NCBI GenBank assembly: GCA_049446715.1
Contig: JBMTQX010000001.1
Location: forward strand, 1 to 64,000
DNA from: Eutrophocola sp049446715
GTDB lineage: Bacteria; Pseudomonadota; Gammaproteobacteria; Pseudomonadales; Pseudohongiellaceae
DNA length: 64,000 nt
Direction: 5' to 3'
Shown: piece after piece, positions 18,007 to 26,289 of the stretch
How positions within the stretch are numbered: the stretch's first letter is position 1
How the letters are laid out: the number at the start of each line of letters is the position of its first letter
The notes under the pieces: model-generated
What the model saw: only the letters and a program-made list of their open reading frames with translations
Databases searched by the model: none
What the model was told of the DNA's origin: nothing
Translations under genes and position numbers: made by a program

Positions 18007-19350
18007 TCAGGGGCGCAGCAGGCGGGTATTGACCAGGTTTTCCAGTTTTTCCTGGTGACCGCTGCGCTGTTCAGGCTCGCCCAGGCTGACCGCCAGGTTG
18101 CGCAGGGCCACCAGGTCCAGTTCGCCGTTTTCAAATTGCCGCCCCGCACCATCATCATAGCTGGCATAGCGTGTCGCCTTGTCTGATAACAGGGAGGAAT
18201 TGGTCAGCAGGTCATGGGCAACCAGCAGCCCCCTGGCAAAAGCATCCATGCCGCCAATATGGGCCAGGAACATGTCTTCCAGGCTGGTCGACTCACGCCG
18301 GACCTTGGCGTCGAAGTTGAGCCCGCCCGTGGTGAAGCCCCCCATGCCGAGGACTACCAGCATGGCCTGGACCGTGTCATACAGATCTGTCGGAAACTGG
18401 TCGGTGTCCCAGCCGTTTTGGGGATTGCCGCGATTGGCATCGATGGAACCCAGCAGGCCGGCATCCGCCGCCATATTCAGGTCGTGCATGAAGCTGTGGC
18501 CGGCCAGCGTGGCGTGGTTGGCTTCGACATTGAGTTTGAAGTCATCTGTCAGGTCAAACTGGCGCAGGAAGCCGATGACAGTCTGGGCATCCACATCATA
18601 CTGGTGATACATCGGTTCCATGGGTTTTGGCTCGATCAGGAAGGTGCCCTGGAAGCCGATTGAGCGGCCATAGTCGCGTGCCTTCTCCAAAAAACGTGCC
18701 AGGTGTTCCAGTTCCCGTTTGGTGTCCGTATTATACAGCGAGGCATAACCTTCGCGGCCGCCCCAAAACACGTAATTCTCACCGCCCAGAGCCATCGTCG
18801 CATCCAGTGCTGCTTTTACCTGTGCAGCCGCATGGGTCAGCACATGAAAGTCCGGATTGGTGGCGGCACCGTTCATGTATCGGGGGTGGGAGAACAGGTT
18901 AGCCGTACCCCACAGCAATTTCATGCCGGTTTCCTGCTGCCGGTCTTTCGCCAGTGATACCAGTGTCTGCAGGTTCTGTTCACTGTCGCCGACATCGCTG
19001 CCTTCAGGGGCTAGGTCGCGGTCATGGAAGCAGTAATAGGGCACACCGAGCTTGGTAAAGAATTCAAAGGCGGCATCCAGTTTGTCACGGGCAGCCTGCA
19101 TGGGATCAGCACTTTCCTTCCAGGGCATGTGCCGGGTGCCGGGTCCGAACGGATCGCCGCCATCGCCACAAAACGTGTGCCAGTAGCACACGGCAAAACG
19201 CAGGTGTTCCTGCATGGTTTTGTCACCAACCAGCCGGTCTGCGTCATACACCTTGAAAGCCAGGGGGTTGTCCGAGTCGATGCCCTCAAAGGCAATTTTG
19301 CCGATGCCGGGAAAATATTCGCGCTCGCCGATAAAAACTGAAGTGCTCAT
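18007..19350 (-). CDS. xylA: Xylose isomerase
   Basis: This 447-aa cytoplasmic enzyme converts D-xylose to D-xylulose. Length fits the class II isomerases of proteobacteria. Visible signatures are YCFHDRD (catalytic His), VFWGGREGYASL, and EPKPMEPMYHQYDVD with metal-binding Glu; the C-terminal metal site includes NVEANHATLAGH. It is the last gene of a six-gene minus-strand operon, 23 bp after xylB. No XylR-type regulator is seen nearby. Confidence 0.97.
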   Translation of the reverse strand: MSTSVFIGEREYFPGIGKIAFEGIDSDNPLAFKVYDADRLVGDKTMQEHLRFAVCYWHTFCGDGGDPFGPGTRHMPWKESADPMQAARDKLDAAFEFFTKLGVPYYCFHDRDLAPEGSDVGDSEQNLQTLVSLAKDRQQETGMKLLWGTANLFSHPRYMNGAATNPDFHVLTHAAAQVKAALDATMALGGENYVFWGGREGYASLYNTDTKRELEHLARFLEKARDYGRSIGFQGTFLIEPKPMEPMYHQYDVDAQTVIGFLRQFDLTDDFKLNVEANHATLAGHSFMHDLNMAADAGLLGSIDANRGNPQNGWDTDQFPTDLYDTVQAMLVVLGMGGFTTGGLNFDAKVRRESTSLEDMFLAHIGGMDAFARGLLVAHDLLTNSSLLSDKATRYASYDDGAGRQFENGELDLVALRNLAVSLGEPEQRSGHQEKLENLVNTRLLRP

Positions 19351-19373
19351 GATGGAAGTTCCGGTTAAACGTG

Positions 19374-20879
19374 TCAGGAGTGAATGGTTTGCAAGTAAGG
19401 CGTCATGTGGTCCAGCACGGCCTGGTAACGGGCATAGGCAGCACCGTAGGCATCCGCCAGGGCCGTATCCGGCTGTGCACAGCGGGCTTCGTCCAGCACC
19501 AGGTGGGCATCACAGATGTCTGCTATGGTGGGATCATCGCCGGATTGTCGCTGCAGCAACCACAGGGCCTGCAGGGCAGCACCGAATGAGGCACCTTCAT
19601 CACCGGTGTGCATGATGACCGGTAACTGGAACAGGTCGGCCAGGATCTGGCGCCAGGCATGGCTGTGGCTGCCGCCGCCGGTCAGGACCATGGTGTTGGC
19701 CTCCAGGCCCAGGCGGGTCATGGCATCGAGGCCGAACTTCAGGGCAAAACAGGTGCCCTCCACAGTGGCCCTCAGCCAGTGCGATCGGGACATGTTGTGC
19801 GAAGACATGCCGTGGAGACTGGCGCGGGCATGGGGCAGGTCCGGTGTGCGCTCGCCATTGAAAAACGGCAGCATCACCAGGCCATCGGCACCCACGGGTG
19901 CTTTCAGTACCAGGGCATCGAATTCATCCAGGTGAACCTGGAGCGGTGCCCGGACCAGTTCCGTGGCCAGCGTACAGTTCATAGTGCACAGCAGGGGCAG
20001 CCAGCCACCGGTGGAACTGCAGAAGGCGGCGATATTGCCGTCGGGATCTATGACCGGCTTGTCGGCGCAGGCAAACAGGGTGCCGGAGCTGCCCAGGCTG
20101 ATAGTCAGTCCTCCGGGCCGGACATTGCCGGTACCGATGGCGCCCATCATGTTGTCGCCCCCGCCGGTTGCTACGGGTATCCCGGCAGGCAAGCCAAAAT
20201 GGCCGGCGGCATGGCGTGTGGTCAGACCGGCGATGTCACCGGCGGCCAGCAAATCAGGCAGACATGCCGCCAGGTCACGGTCGCTGTCCACGGCATGCAA
20301 CATATCGGCAGACCACTGCCGGGTGCGAACATCAAGCAACCCGGTGCCGGAGGCATCGCCATATTCCATGCTGGTGGTGCCGGTGAGCAGGTAATTCAGG
20401 TAATCGTGGGGCAGCAGGATAGTATCGAGTGCGGCGTAGGCTTCCGGCTGGTGTTTTTTCAGCCAGCGAATTTTCGGCGCCGTGTAACCGGCAAGTACCG
20501 GATTACCGGTGAGAGCGATGGCGCGGTCGCGGCCACCGCAGTTGGCGGTGATCTCATCCACCTCGGTTTGTGTGGCGGTATCACACCACAGCTTGACCGG
20601 GGCCAGGACATTGCCGTCTTTGTCCAGTGGCACGAAACCGTGCTGCTGGCCGGAGACGCCGATGGCCCTGACGGACAGCCGGACTTTTTCGTCCACCTGT
20701 TTCAGGCAGTCCGTGAGAGCAGCAACCCACCATTCGGTTTTCTGCTCGGCTTTGCCGGCGTCATCCTGGTCAACTTGCAGCGGCGCCGCGGCAACCGCCG
20801 CCATGACCCGGTTGTCATAGTCGTAAAAGACGCACTTCAGGCTCTGGGTGCCAAGATCGATGCCTAGAACGGTGTTCAT
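19374..20879 (-). CDS. xylB: Xylulokinase
   Basis: This 501-aa FGGY-family kinase phosphorylates D-xylulose. The N-terminal phosphate loop is GIDLGTQSLKCVFYD, followed by GVSGQQHGFVPLD (substrate-binding, with the usual QH) near residue 80. The second half has GTGNVRPGGLTISLGSSGTLF and the adenosine-side motif VLTGGGSHSHAWRQILADL. It lies between the ThuA-like gene (24 bp) and xylA (23 bp) in the same operon. With XylA it delivers xylulose 5-phosphate to the pentose phosphate pathway. Confidence 0.97.
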   Translation of the reverse strand: MNTVLGIDLGTQSLKCVFYDYDNRVMAAVAAAPLQVDQDDAGKAEQKTEWWVAALTDCLKQVDEKVRLSVRAIGVSGQQHGFVPLDKDGNVLAPVKLWCDTATQTEVDEITANCGGRDRAIALTGNPVLAGYTAPKIRWLKKHQPEAYAALDTILLPHDYLNYLLTGTTSMEYGDASGTGLLDVRTRQWSADMLHAVDSDRDLAACLPDLLAAGDIAGLTTRHAAGHFGLPAGIPVATGGGDNMMGAIGTGNVRPGGLTISLGSSGTLFACADKPVIDPDGNIAAFCSSTGGWLPLLCTMNCTLATELVRAPLQVHLDEFDALVLKAPVGADGLVMLPFFNGERTPDLPHARASLHGMSSHNMSRSHWLRATVEGTCFALKFGLDAMTRLGLEANTMVLTGGGSHSHAWRQILADLFQLPVIMHTGDEGASFGAALQALWLLQRQSGDDPTIADICDAHLVLDEARCAQPDTALADAYGAAYARYQAVLDHMTPYLQTIHS

Positions 20880-20903
20880 ACTGCCAGCCCCGTCTTGGGT
20901 GGA

Positions 20904-21677
20904 TCAGCGCGCGGGGTAGCGCGGCGACACCAGGTTGGGCGTGTGCTCGTATTTGCTCTGGCTGGCCCAGAGGATACCGCGCTGCAGGATGGTCATGGCT
21001 TCGGGGATGTCGTACACATGGGGTTTGTGTCCCAGTGAGGTATAGAACACCCGGCCCTTGCCATAGGTTTTCTTCCACACCACGGGCATCACGGTGTCTT
21101 TTACCCAGGGGTCGTGATCGCCATTGAATGTCGTCGTGGCCAGTACCTTGTTGTTCGGGTCCACATGCATGTAGTACTGCTCGGACACGACATCGAAATC
21201 CTCGATGCCGGCCATGATGGAATCCTCACTGTCGGTGATGTTGACGCGGTAGGGAATGCCGTCGTTGCCCGGGTGCTCCACCCACTGCCCGCCGATCATG
21301 TACTGGTAACGCGGCGAGGCACGAAAGGCATCACCCAGGCCGCCATGCCAGCCGGCGATGCCCATGCCGTTTTCCACGGCTTTGAGCAAACCGAACATCT
21401 GCGGCGGCGTGATGGTGCCCATGGTCCAGATCTGCACGACCAGGTCCTGTTCATTCATCAGTGCTTCATCGGTATAGACATCCAGGTTGTCGGACACCGT
21501 CACGTCAAAGCCCTGTGATTCCAGCCAGGGCACGAGCAGGTCACGGTAGTTTTCCGGTTCATGGCCTTCCCAGCCGCCATAGACAAACAGAACGTTGGAC
21601 GGGCCGTCAGCCGCCTGTGCGGCAAGCGGCAGGCAGAGCAAAAGCAGGCCGGTGGCAATCAGTTTCAAAAAGTTCAT
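20904..21677 (-). CDS. ThuA-like exported protein
   Basis: This 257-aa protein has a signal peptide (ending AQAAD). It has the glutamine-amidotransferase-like ThuA fold: LFVYGGWEGHEPE at the start, GMGIAGWHGGLGDAF in the middle and YGKGRVFYTSLGHKPHVYD near the end. ThuA proteins occur in sugar clusters (trehalose, glucosides), and newer work links relatives to keto-sugar chemistry; the role here is open. The start at 21677 is preferred over ATG 21683 because GGAG is correctly spaced only for the inner ATG. It is 11 bp after the PQQ-type gene. Export places it with the PQQ and cytochrome proteins in the periplasm. Confidence 0.85.
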   Translation of the reverse strand: MNFLKLIATGLLLLCLPLAAQAADGPSNVLFVYGGWEGHEPENYRDLLVPWLESQGFDVTVSDNLDVYTDEALMNEQDLVVQIWTMGTITPPQMFGLLKAVENGMGIAGWHGGLGDAFRASPRYQYMIGGQWVEHPGNDGIPYRVNITDSEDSIMAGIEDFDVVSEQYYMHVDPNNKVLATTTFNGDHDPWVKDTVMPVVWKKTYGKGRVFYTSLGHKPHVYDIPEAMTILQRGILWASQSKYEHTPNLVSPRYPAR

Positions 21678-21688
21678 GGTCATCTCCG

Positions 21689-23278
21689 TTATGGCACCAG
21701 GCGCTGCGGCAACGCGAAGCCATACAGCGTGCTACCGGCTGCCAGCACAATAAACTGGCGGCCATCGAGCATGTAGGTGATGGGGGCATTGGTGACGCGG
21801 CCGAGCGCGCTGTGCCAGAGCACTTCGCCGGTGCTGCTGCGCAAGGCCATGGCATTGCGCGCCGAATCCCCGGTAAAGGCCAGGCCGGTCGCCGTGGTCA
21901 TGACACCGGCCATGCCGGCACCGCCAAAGAGGTCAACGCGCCAGGCAATATCGCCGGTACGGTAATCGATGGCGCGCAGTTCGCCGCGGCTGTGCACGGT
22001 GTAATCGGCGCCCGCCCAGCCATAGTCGCCATGGGCTTCCTTGTTGAACCACAGGCCGTAGGCATCGGCTGAACTGACCAGCAGCAGACCGCTGTCCGGA
22101 TCAAAGGCCGGGGAACGGTAGTTGGTGGCACCGGCTTCATCGGGCGCCACCAGTGAGCCGGCCTGTTGCGGTTCCTTGGTGGGGTCGGGAATCGGTTGGC
22201 CGTTGTCGTCTTCGCCCAGCGACCAGTTCTGCGTGGCAAAGGGACGGGCGAGCAGGTTCTCGCCGCTTTCACGATCGAGCACGGCAAAGTAGCCGTTGCG
22301 CGAGGCCTGCATCAGCAATTTGCGCGAACGGCCGTTGAAGTCGGCCTCAAAGAGCACCGGCACTTCGGCGGCATCCCAGTCATGGGTGTCGTGGGGATTG
22401 ATCTGGTAGCCCCAGGCCAGTTCGCCGGAATCCGGATTCAGTGCCAGGATGCTGCCGGTCCACTTGTTGTCACCGGGACGGGCATCGCCGTTGAGGACGG
22501 GTGTGGGATTGCCCGTGCCGACATACAGCAGGTTGAGATCCGGATCATAGGTACCGGTCATCCACATCTGGCCACCCATGGCATTGTCGTAAACCGAGTT
22601 GGCGTCACGCGGGCTGCGCAGATCGGAGGGCAGGGTGCTGTAAAACGTCCATTGCAGTTCGCCCGTTTGCGGATCGTACGAGCGCAGGACCCCGGGCAGG
22701 TTATCGAAGTCACCGGAGACACCCACAATAAGATGATTCCTGATCAGCAGGGGCGCGTTGGTCGACCAGTAACCGGCGCGATAGTCGGCGATGGCCACCT
22801 GCCAGGCCGGGGCACCTGTGTGCCGGTTCAGTGCCACCAGGTAGGCATCCGGCGTGGTCAGGTAAACAAGGTCACCGTGAATGGCGACGCCGCGCTGGCC
22901 GATATGAAAGCCGTTATTTTCCGGGTACTGGTAACGCCAGAGTTCGCGCCCGGTGCGGGCATCCACAGCCCAGGCGTTGTTGGTGGCAGTGACATAAAGA
23001 ATGCCGTCGACCAGCAGGGGCGTACCCTTGATAGCCTGCGGCTGGTTGCTCTGGAACACCCAGTCCAGGCCAAGCATATCGACATTATCCGGTGTGATCT
23101 GGGTCAGGTCGCTGTGGCGCTGGCCGGAATAGTCGCCATGGTAGGTCGGCCACATGTCAGGTGCGGGATTGAGCAGGGTATTGCCATCGACATTGGTCTG
23201 GGCCAGCGCCGTGACAGGGGGTGTACTCAACCCCAGTCCGGTCAGGGCAGCAGCACACAGTGTTCTCGTGATGTTCAT
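21689..23278 (-). CDS. PQQ-type quinoprotein dehydrogenase (xylose operon)
   Basis: This protein of about 529 aa has a signal peptide ending ALAQ and an eight-bladed quinoprotein propeller with tryptophan-docking repeats (GRELWRYQYP, GELQWTFYST, GDIAWRVDLF). The opening WPTYHGDYSGQRHSDLTQIT is typical of alcohol or sugar quinoproteins. HDWDAAEVPVL supplies the expected catalytic Asp. The vicinal Cys-Cys pair of many alcohol dehydrogenases is absent, so a non-alcohol substrate is likely. The start at 23278 has GAGGAG correctly placed; the ATG at 23293 overlaps the stop of the upstream cytochrome gene. Its neighbour cytochrome is the obvious electron acceptor. By context it oxidises xylose or a related sugar, which is inference. 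Confidence 0.83.
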   Translation of the reverse strand: MNITRTLCAAALTGLGLSTPPVTALAQTNVDGNTLLNPAPDMWPTYHGDYSGQRHSDLTQITPDNVDMLGLDWVFQSNQPQAIKGTPLLVDGILYVTATNNAWAVDARTGRELWRYQYPENNGFHIGQRGVAIHGDLVYLTTPDAYLVALNRHTGAPAWQVAIADYRAGYWSTNAPLLIRNHLIVGVSGDFDNLPGVLRSYDPQTGELQWTFYSTLPSDLRSPRDANSVYDNAMGGQMWMTGTYDPDLNLLYVGTGNPTPVLNGDARPGDNKWTGSILALNPDSGELAWGYQINPHDTHDWDAAEVPVLFEADFNGRSRKLLMQASRNGYFAVLDRESGENLLARPFATQNWSLGEDDNGQPIPDPTKEPQQAGSLVAPDEAGATNYRSPAFDPDSGLLLVSSADAYGLWFNKEAHGDYGWAGADYTVHSRGELRAIDYRTGDIAWRVDLFGGAGMAGVMTTATGLAFTGDSARNAMALRSSTGEVLWHSALGRVTNAPITYMLDGRQFIVLAAGSTLYGFALPQRLVP

Positions 23279-23289
23279 CGATGTGCTCC

Positions 23290-24090
23290 TCATTGCAGTG
23301 ACAGCAGATAGGCCAACACATTGTGCATGTCGGCATCGGTATAGCGGTCGAGCTGGTCGACATGGGCCTGCAGCGGGTCGTTCACCTCCACCGATACGTC
23401 AGTAGTCCGGTATGACAGGTACTGGCCATTGGCCAGGTGCAGGGCAACATTGAACGCATCCTGGTAGTCGAGCGCGCCGGAAACGCGGGTGCCATCAGGC
23501 CGGGTGATGGTCACCATGGCGCCGGTTGGCGCGGGACCACGGCGGTCTGCCCGTGGATTGAGCATGCGCATCATGAGCTGCAGTCCTTCCATGCGGGCAC
23601 CGATACCGGCCAGGTCGCGATCGGCGGTATGACAGCCTGTACAGTAGTTGTCGAAATAGGTTTTACCGGCAGCGGCATCGCCGATAGCCACATCCTCTGG
23701 CAGCACGGAACGGCGTCCGCCTTCCAGCGAGGCGAACACCACACGCTGGTTGTGCAGGAAGGCCACCATGGCCGCCAGATCGGAATCACTGACCAGAGCG
23801 GTATTAAAGGCAGCCATTTCGGTGCCGGGACGGCCGCTGCGCACCACCTGGCTGATCAGGTCGCCGTTGTCATCATTGGCCACCAGCGCCGAGCGTACCA
23901 GGTCAAACCCGCGGGAGCCGCCTGCCGCATCGAGCCCGTGACAGAACCCGCAGGTCGCTGCAAAACGGGCTTCGCCCTGGGCTGCCAGGTCGGCCGGGTA
24001 AGGCAGTTCGGTTGCGGCCTGTGCCGCAAAAGCGGCTGCCGGCAAAAAAAGTGCCGGTACCAGAAAAAACAGAAGTCCTCTCATGCGCAT
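23290..24090 (-). CDS. Di-haem cytochrome c (xylose operon)
   Basis: This 266-aa exported protein has a signal peptide (about residues 1-25) and two haem c sites, CGFCH near residue 47 and CTGCH near 155. Each is followed by a cytochrome c-like domain ending in a Met-containing stretch. The C-terminus YTDADMHNVLAYLLSLQ is the usual last helix. It is 5 bp after the symporter gene and overlaps the quinoprotein region at ATGA, so production is coupled. It probably takes electrons from the quinoprotein. ATG 24084 is an alternative start with better spacing to AGGG. Confidence 0.88.
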   Translation of the reverse strand: MRMRGLLFFLVPALFLPAAAFAAQAATELPYPADLAAQGEARFAATCGFCHGLDAAGGSRGFDLVRSALVANDDNGDLISQVVRSGRPGTEMAAFNTALVSDSDLAAMVAFLHNQRVVFASLEGGRRSVLPEDVAIGDAAAGKTYFDNYCTGCHTADRDLAGIGARMEGLQLMMRMLNPRADRRGPAPTGAMVTITRPDGTRVSGALDYQDAFNVALHLANGQYLSYRTTDVSVEVNDPLQAHVDQLDRYTDADMHNVLAYLLSLQ

Positions 24091-24095
24091 GTTCC

Positions 24096-25748
24096 CTAAC
24101 CGGTGAAGTAAGACAGGATGCCGATCACGATGACCACCAGAATCATCGAGCTGACGATATCCATGGTGGTCAGGCCACGGCGCTCAGCAGCGCGTTCCTC
24201 CGCACTCATCGTGCCGAGGGCCAGGCCATGGATACGGGTGTAATCAGGCGGATTGGTGGACAGGGTGACCGCAATACACAGGGCGACAGAAAACAGAAAC
24301 AGGAATATCGCCATGTGGGAGAAGTTGATGGTGGCAAAGGCAAACAGCAGGCTGTCAAGTTGCGCACCACTGGTGATCTCTGCCTGGTAGTAAATTTCCG
24401 AGCCCAGGCGCAGCACCAGCATCACCAGGCCAGCACTCAGGGTGGCAATCGCCGCCTGGGCATTGACCCGTTTCCAGAGTATGCCGAGCAGGAACACTGT
24501 CGTGACCGGGGGGGCAATATAGGACTGGACGTTCTGCAGGTACTGGTACATGACGCCGCCACCAATGCGGCTCATGATCGGAATCCAGATGATGCCCAGA
24601 ATCACGATGACCGTGGTGGCAATACGACCAACGCGAATGAATTCGCTTTCGGTATGTTCCGGCTTCAGCTTTTTATAGATGTCCATGGTGAAGATGGTGG
24701 AGCAGGAGTTGAACACGGATGCCAGTGAACTCATCAGCGCTGCCATCAGGCCACCGGCGACTAAGCCCTTGAGACCGGCGGGCAGCAGGGTCGTGACCAG
24801 CATGGGAAAGGCGCGGTCGGCCTGGCTGACCTGGTAGGTCTCAGGGTCCTGGATGGTGAGTGCCAGGGCGATGATGCCGGGGACAAGAAAAATCAGGATC
24901 GGCAGCAGTTTCAGGTAAGCGCCAAAGATGGCACCGCGGCGGCCGATGGTGATGTTGTTGGCAGCAAGGGTGCGCTGGACAATGTACTGGTCGGTACACC
25001 AGTACCAGATGCCGACGATGGTGCCGCCCAGCAGCAGGCCGGTCCAGGGAAAGTCCGGGTCGGACATGGGGCGCCACATATTGAAGTGATCGGGACTGAC
25101 TGCTGTCACCGTTTCACGCAGCTGCGCCCAGCCACCCACTTCCTGCAGGCCCAGGTAAGTGATGATGGAGGAGCCGAGAATGAGGATCACGGTCTGCACC
25201 GCTTCGGTATAGACCACCGCGCGCAGGCCGCCGATGATGGTATAGATGCCGGTAAAAATGACGATGCCGATGGCACCGTACCAGAAGGGAATGTCCAGCA
25301 GCTCCGACACCACGATACCGCCGGCATAGATTGTCACCGAGACCTTGGTCAGGACATAGGCGACGATGGAAAACAGTGACAGGAACCAGCGCGAGCGTTC
25401 ATCAAAACGCTTCTCCAGGAACTCCGGCGTGGTGAATACACCGCTGCGCATGTAGAAAGGCAGGAACAGCCAGCCCAGCAGCAACACGATCCAGGCGTGC
25501 AGTTCGTAATGCGCCATGGGCGTGCCGGATTCAAACCCGGTACCGGCCAGGCCGACAACGTGTTCGGAGCCGATATTGGAGGCAAAGATGGAGGCGCCGA
25601 TGACGAACCAGCCGACGTGGCGGCCGGCGAGAAAATAGTCTTCAGTATTCTTGTTTTTCTGCAACGCCACCCAGACAGCAATGCCGGCAATCAGCAGGAA
25701 GTAAAGCGCGAGAACGGCAAAATCCAGTCCCCCGAGAATCGAATCCAT
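24096..25748 (-). CDS. Sodium/sugar symporter, SSS (SGLT-like) family
   Basis: This 550-aa inner-membrane protein has about 13-14 hydrophobic segments. Family landmarks are TEDYFLAGRHVGWFVIGAS near residue 35, GTPEFLEKR-like TTPEFLEKRF near 110 and GGLRAVVYTEAVQTVILI near 180. The sodium site helix lies around the first broken helix (GASIFASNIGSEH). It belongs to the SGLT branch that moves sugars with sodium. As the first gene of the xyl operon it is the likely xylose uptake system; neither XylE nor XylFGH is present here. An AGAGGTG ribosome binding site precedes the ATG. Confidence 0.9.
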   Translation of the reverse strand: MDSILGGLDFAVLALYFLLIAGIAVWVALQKNKNTEDYFLAGRHVGWFVIGASIFASNIGSEHVVGLAGTGFESGTPMAHYELHAWIVLLLGWLFLPFYMRSGVFTTPEFLEKRFDERSRWFLSLFSIVAYVLTKVSVTIYAGGIVVSELLDIPFWYGAIGIVIFTGIYTIIGGLRAVVYTEAVQTVILILGSSIITYLGLQEVGGWAQLRETVTAVSPDHFNMWRPMSDPDFPWTGLLLGGTIVGIWYWCTDQYIVQRTLAANNITIGRRGAIFGAYLKLLPILIFLVPGIIALALTIQDPETYQVSQADRAFPMLVTTLLPAGLKGLVAGGLMAALMSSLASVFNSCSTIFTMDIYKKLKPEHTESEFIRVGRIATTVIVILGIIWIPIMSRIGGGVMYQYLQNVQSYIAPPVTTVFLLGILWKRVNAQAAIATLSAGLVMLVLRLGSEIYYQAEITSGAQLDSLLFAFATINFSHMAIFLFLFSVALCIAVTLSTNPPDYTRIHGLALGTMSAEERAAERRGLTTMDIVSSMILVVIVIGILSYFTG

Positions 25749-26289
25749 ACCTGGAACACCTCTTGATAGCAGGTCTTATTGTTATGGTGGTTATTGTTGT
25801 TATAGGCAGGCAATGAAAGCATGAATCCGGGTATTTGTTAACCGCGGATTGCTGGCACCAGGTATGCCTTTGACAAGCGTATGAGGGCGGGTTGCGTCGG
25901 GGTGAAAAGAAGTTGGTTGTTGATCGGCCGTGGCCATCGATAGCGGCTTTTCAGGTTGATACAGGCGGGTCAGGCGGGAGCAGGAAACTAGGCGGTAGCG
26001 GAACAGGGTGTGGCGTCCACCTGCCATCCACAAGGGGTCTCCACATCCATCGGGAGAACCTGGGAAGAGCAGATAGGGCCAGGCCTATTGCAGTCGTGAC
26101 GGGTCAAGGTTTACAGACCTGGATTAACAGTTGCTGTTGGTGATGTTTTCACAGACATCTTCAATCTCGTTGCCAGTTTCAGTAGCAGCATCTTCATGCG
26201 CTGAGTGAGGAAGCACTGGACAGATGCCAGCCGGAAACGCTTGAGCACCTGGATGCCCTGCGTAAGGCACTGGCACCAGACGCGCTGAA
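25749..26289. other. Intergenic stretch with a possible gene remnant
   Basis: No intact gene is visible in 540 bp. On the plus strand from about 26175 the frame reads QHLHALSEEALDRCQPE and on to KALAPDALN before a TAA near 26290. This is coding-like in composition and resembles the C-terminal helix of a small regulator, but a TAG stands just upstream and nothing continues 5' of it. The part near 25749-25830 should hold the promoter of the xylose operon (AT-rich, repeated TTGTTAT); I cannot define its boxes. Confidence 0.4.

Noticed and set aside
19659..20867. A 402-codon plus-strand frame opposite xylB
   Set aside because: Gly/Ala/Gln-rich composition without domains; xylB on the other strand is certain.
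22166..23311. A 381-codon plus-strand frame opposite the xylose-operon quinoprotein
   Set aside because: Shadow frame; the minus-strand protein has signal peptide and propeller repeats.
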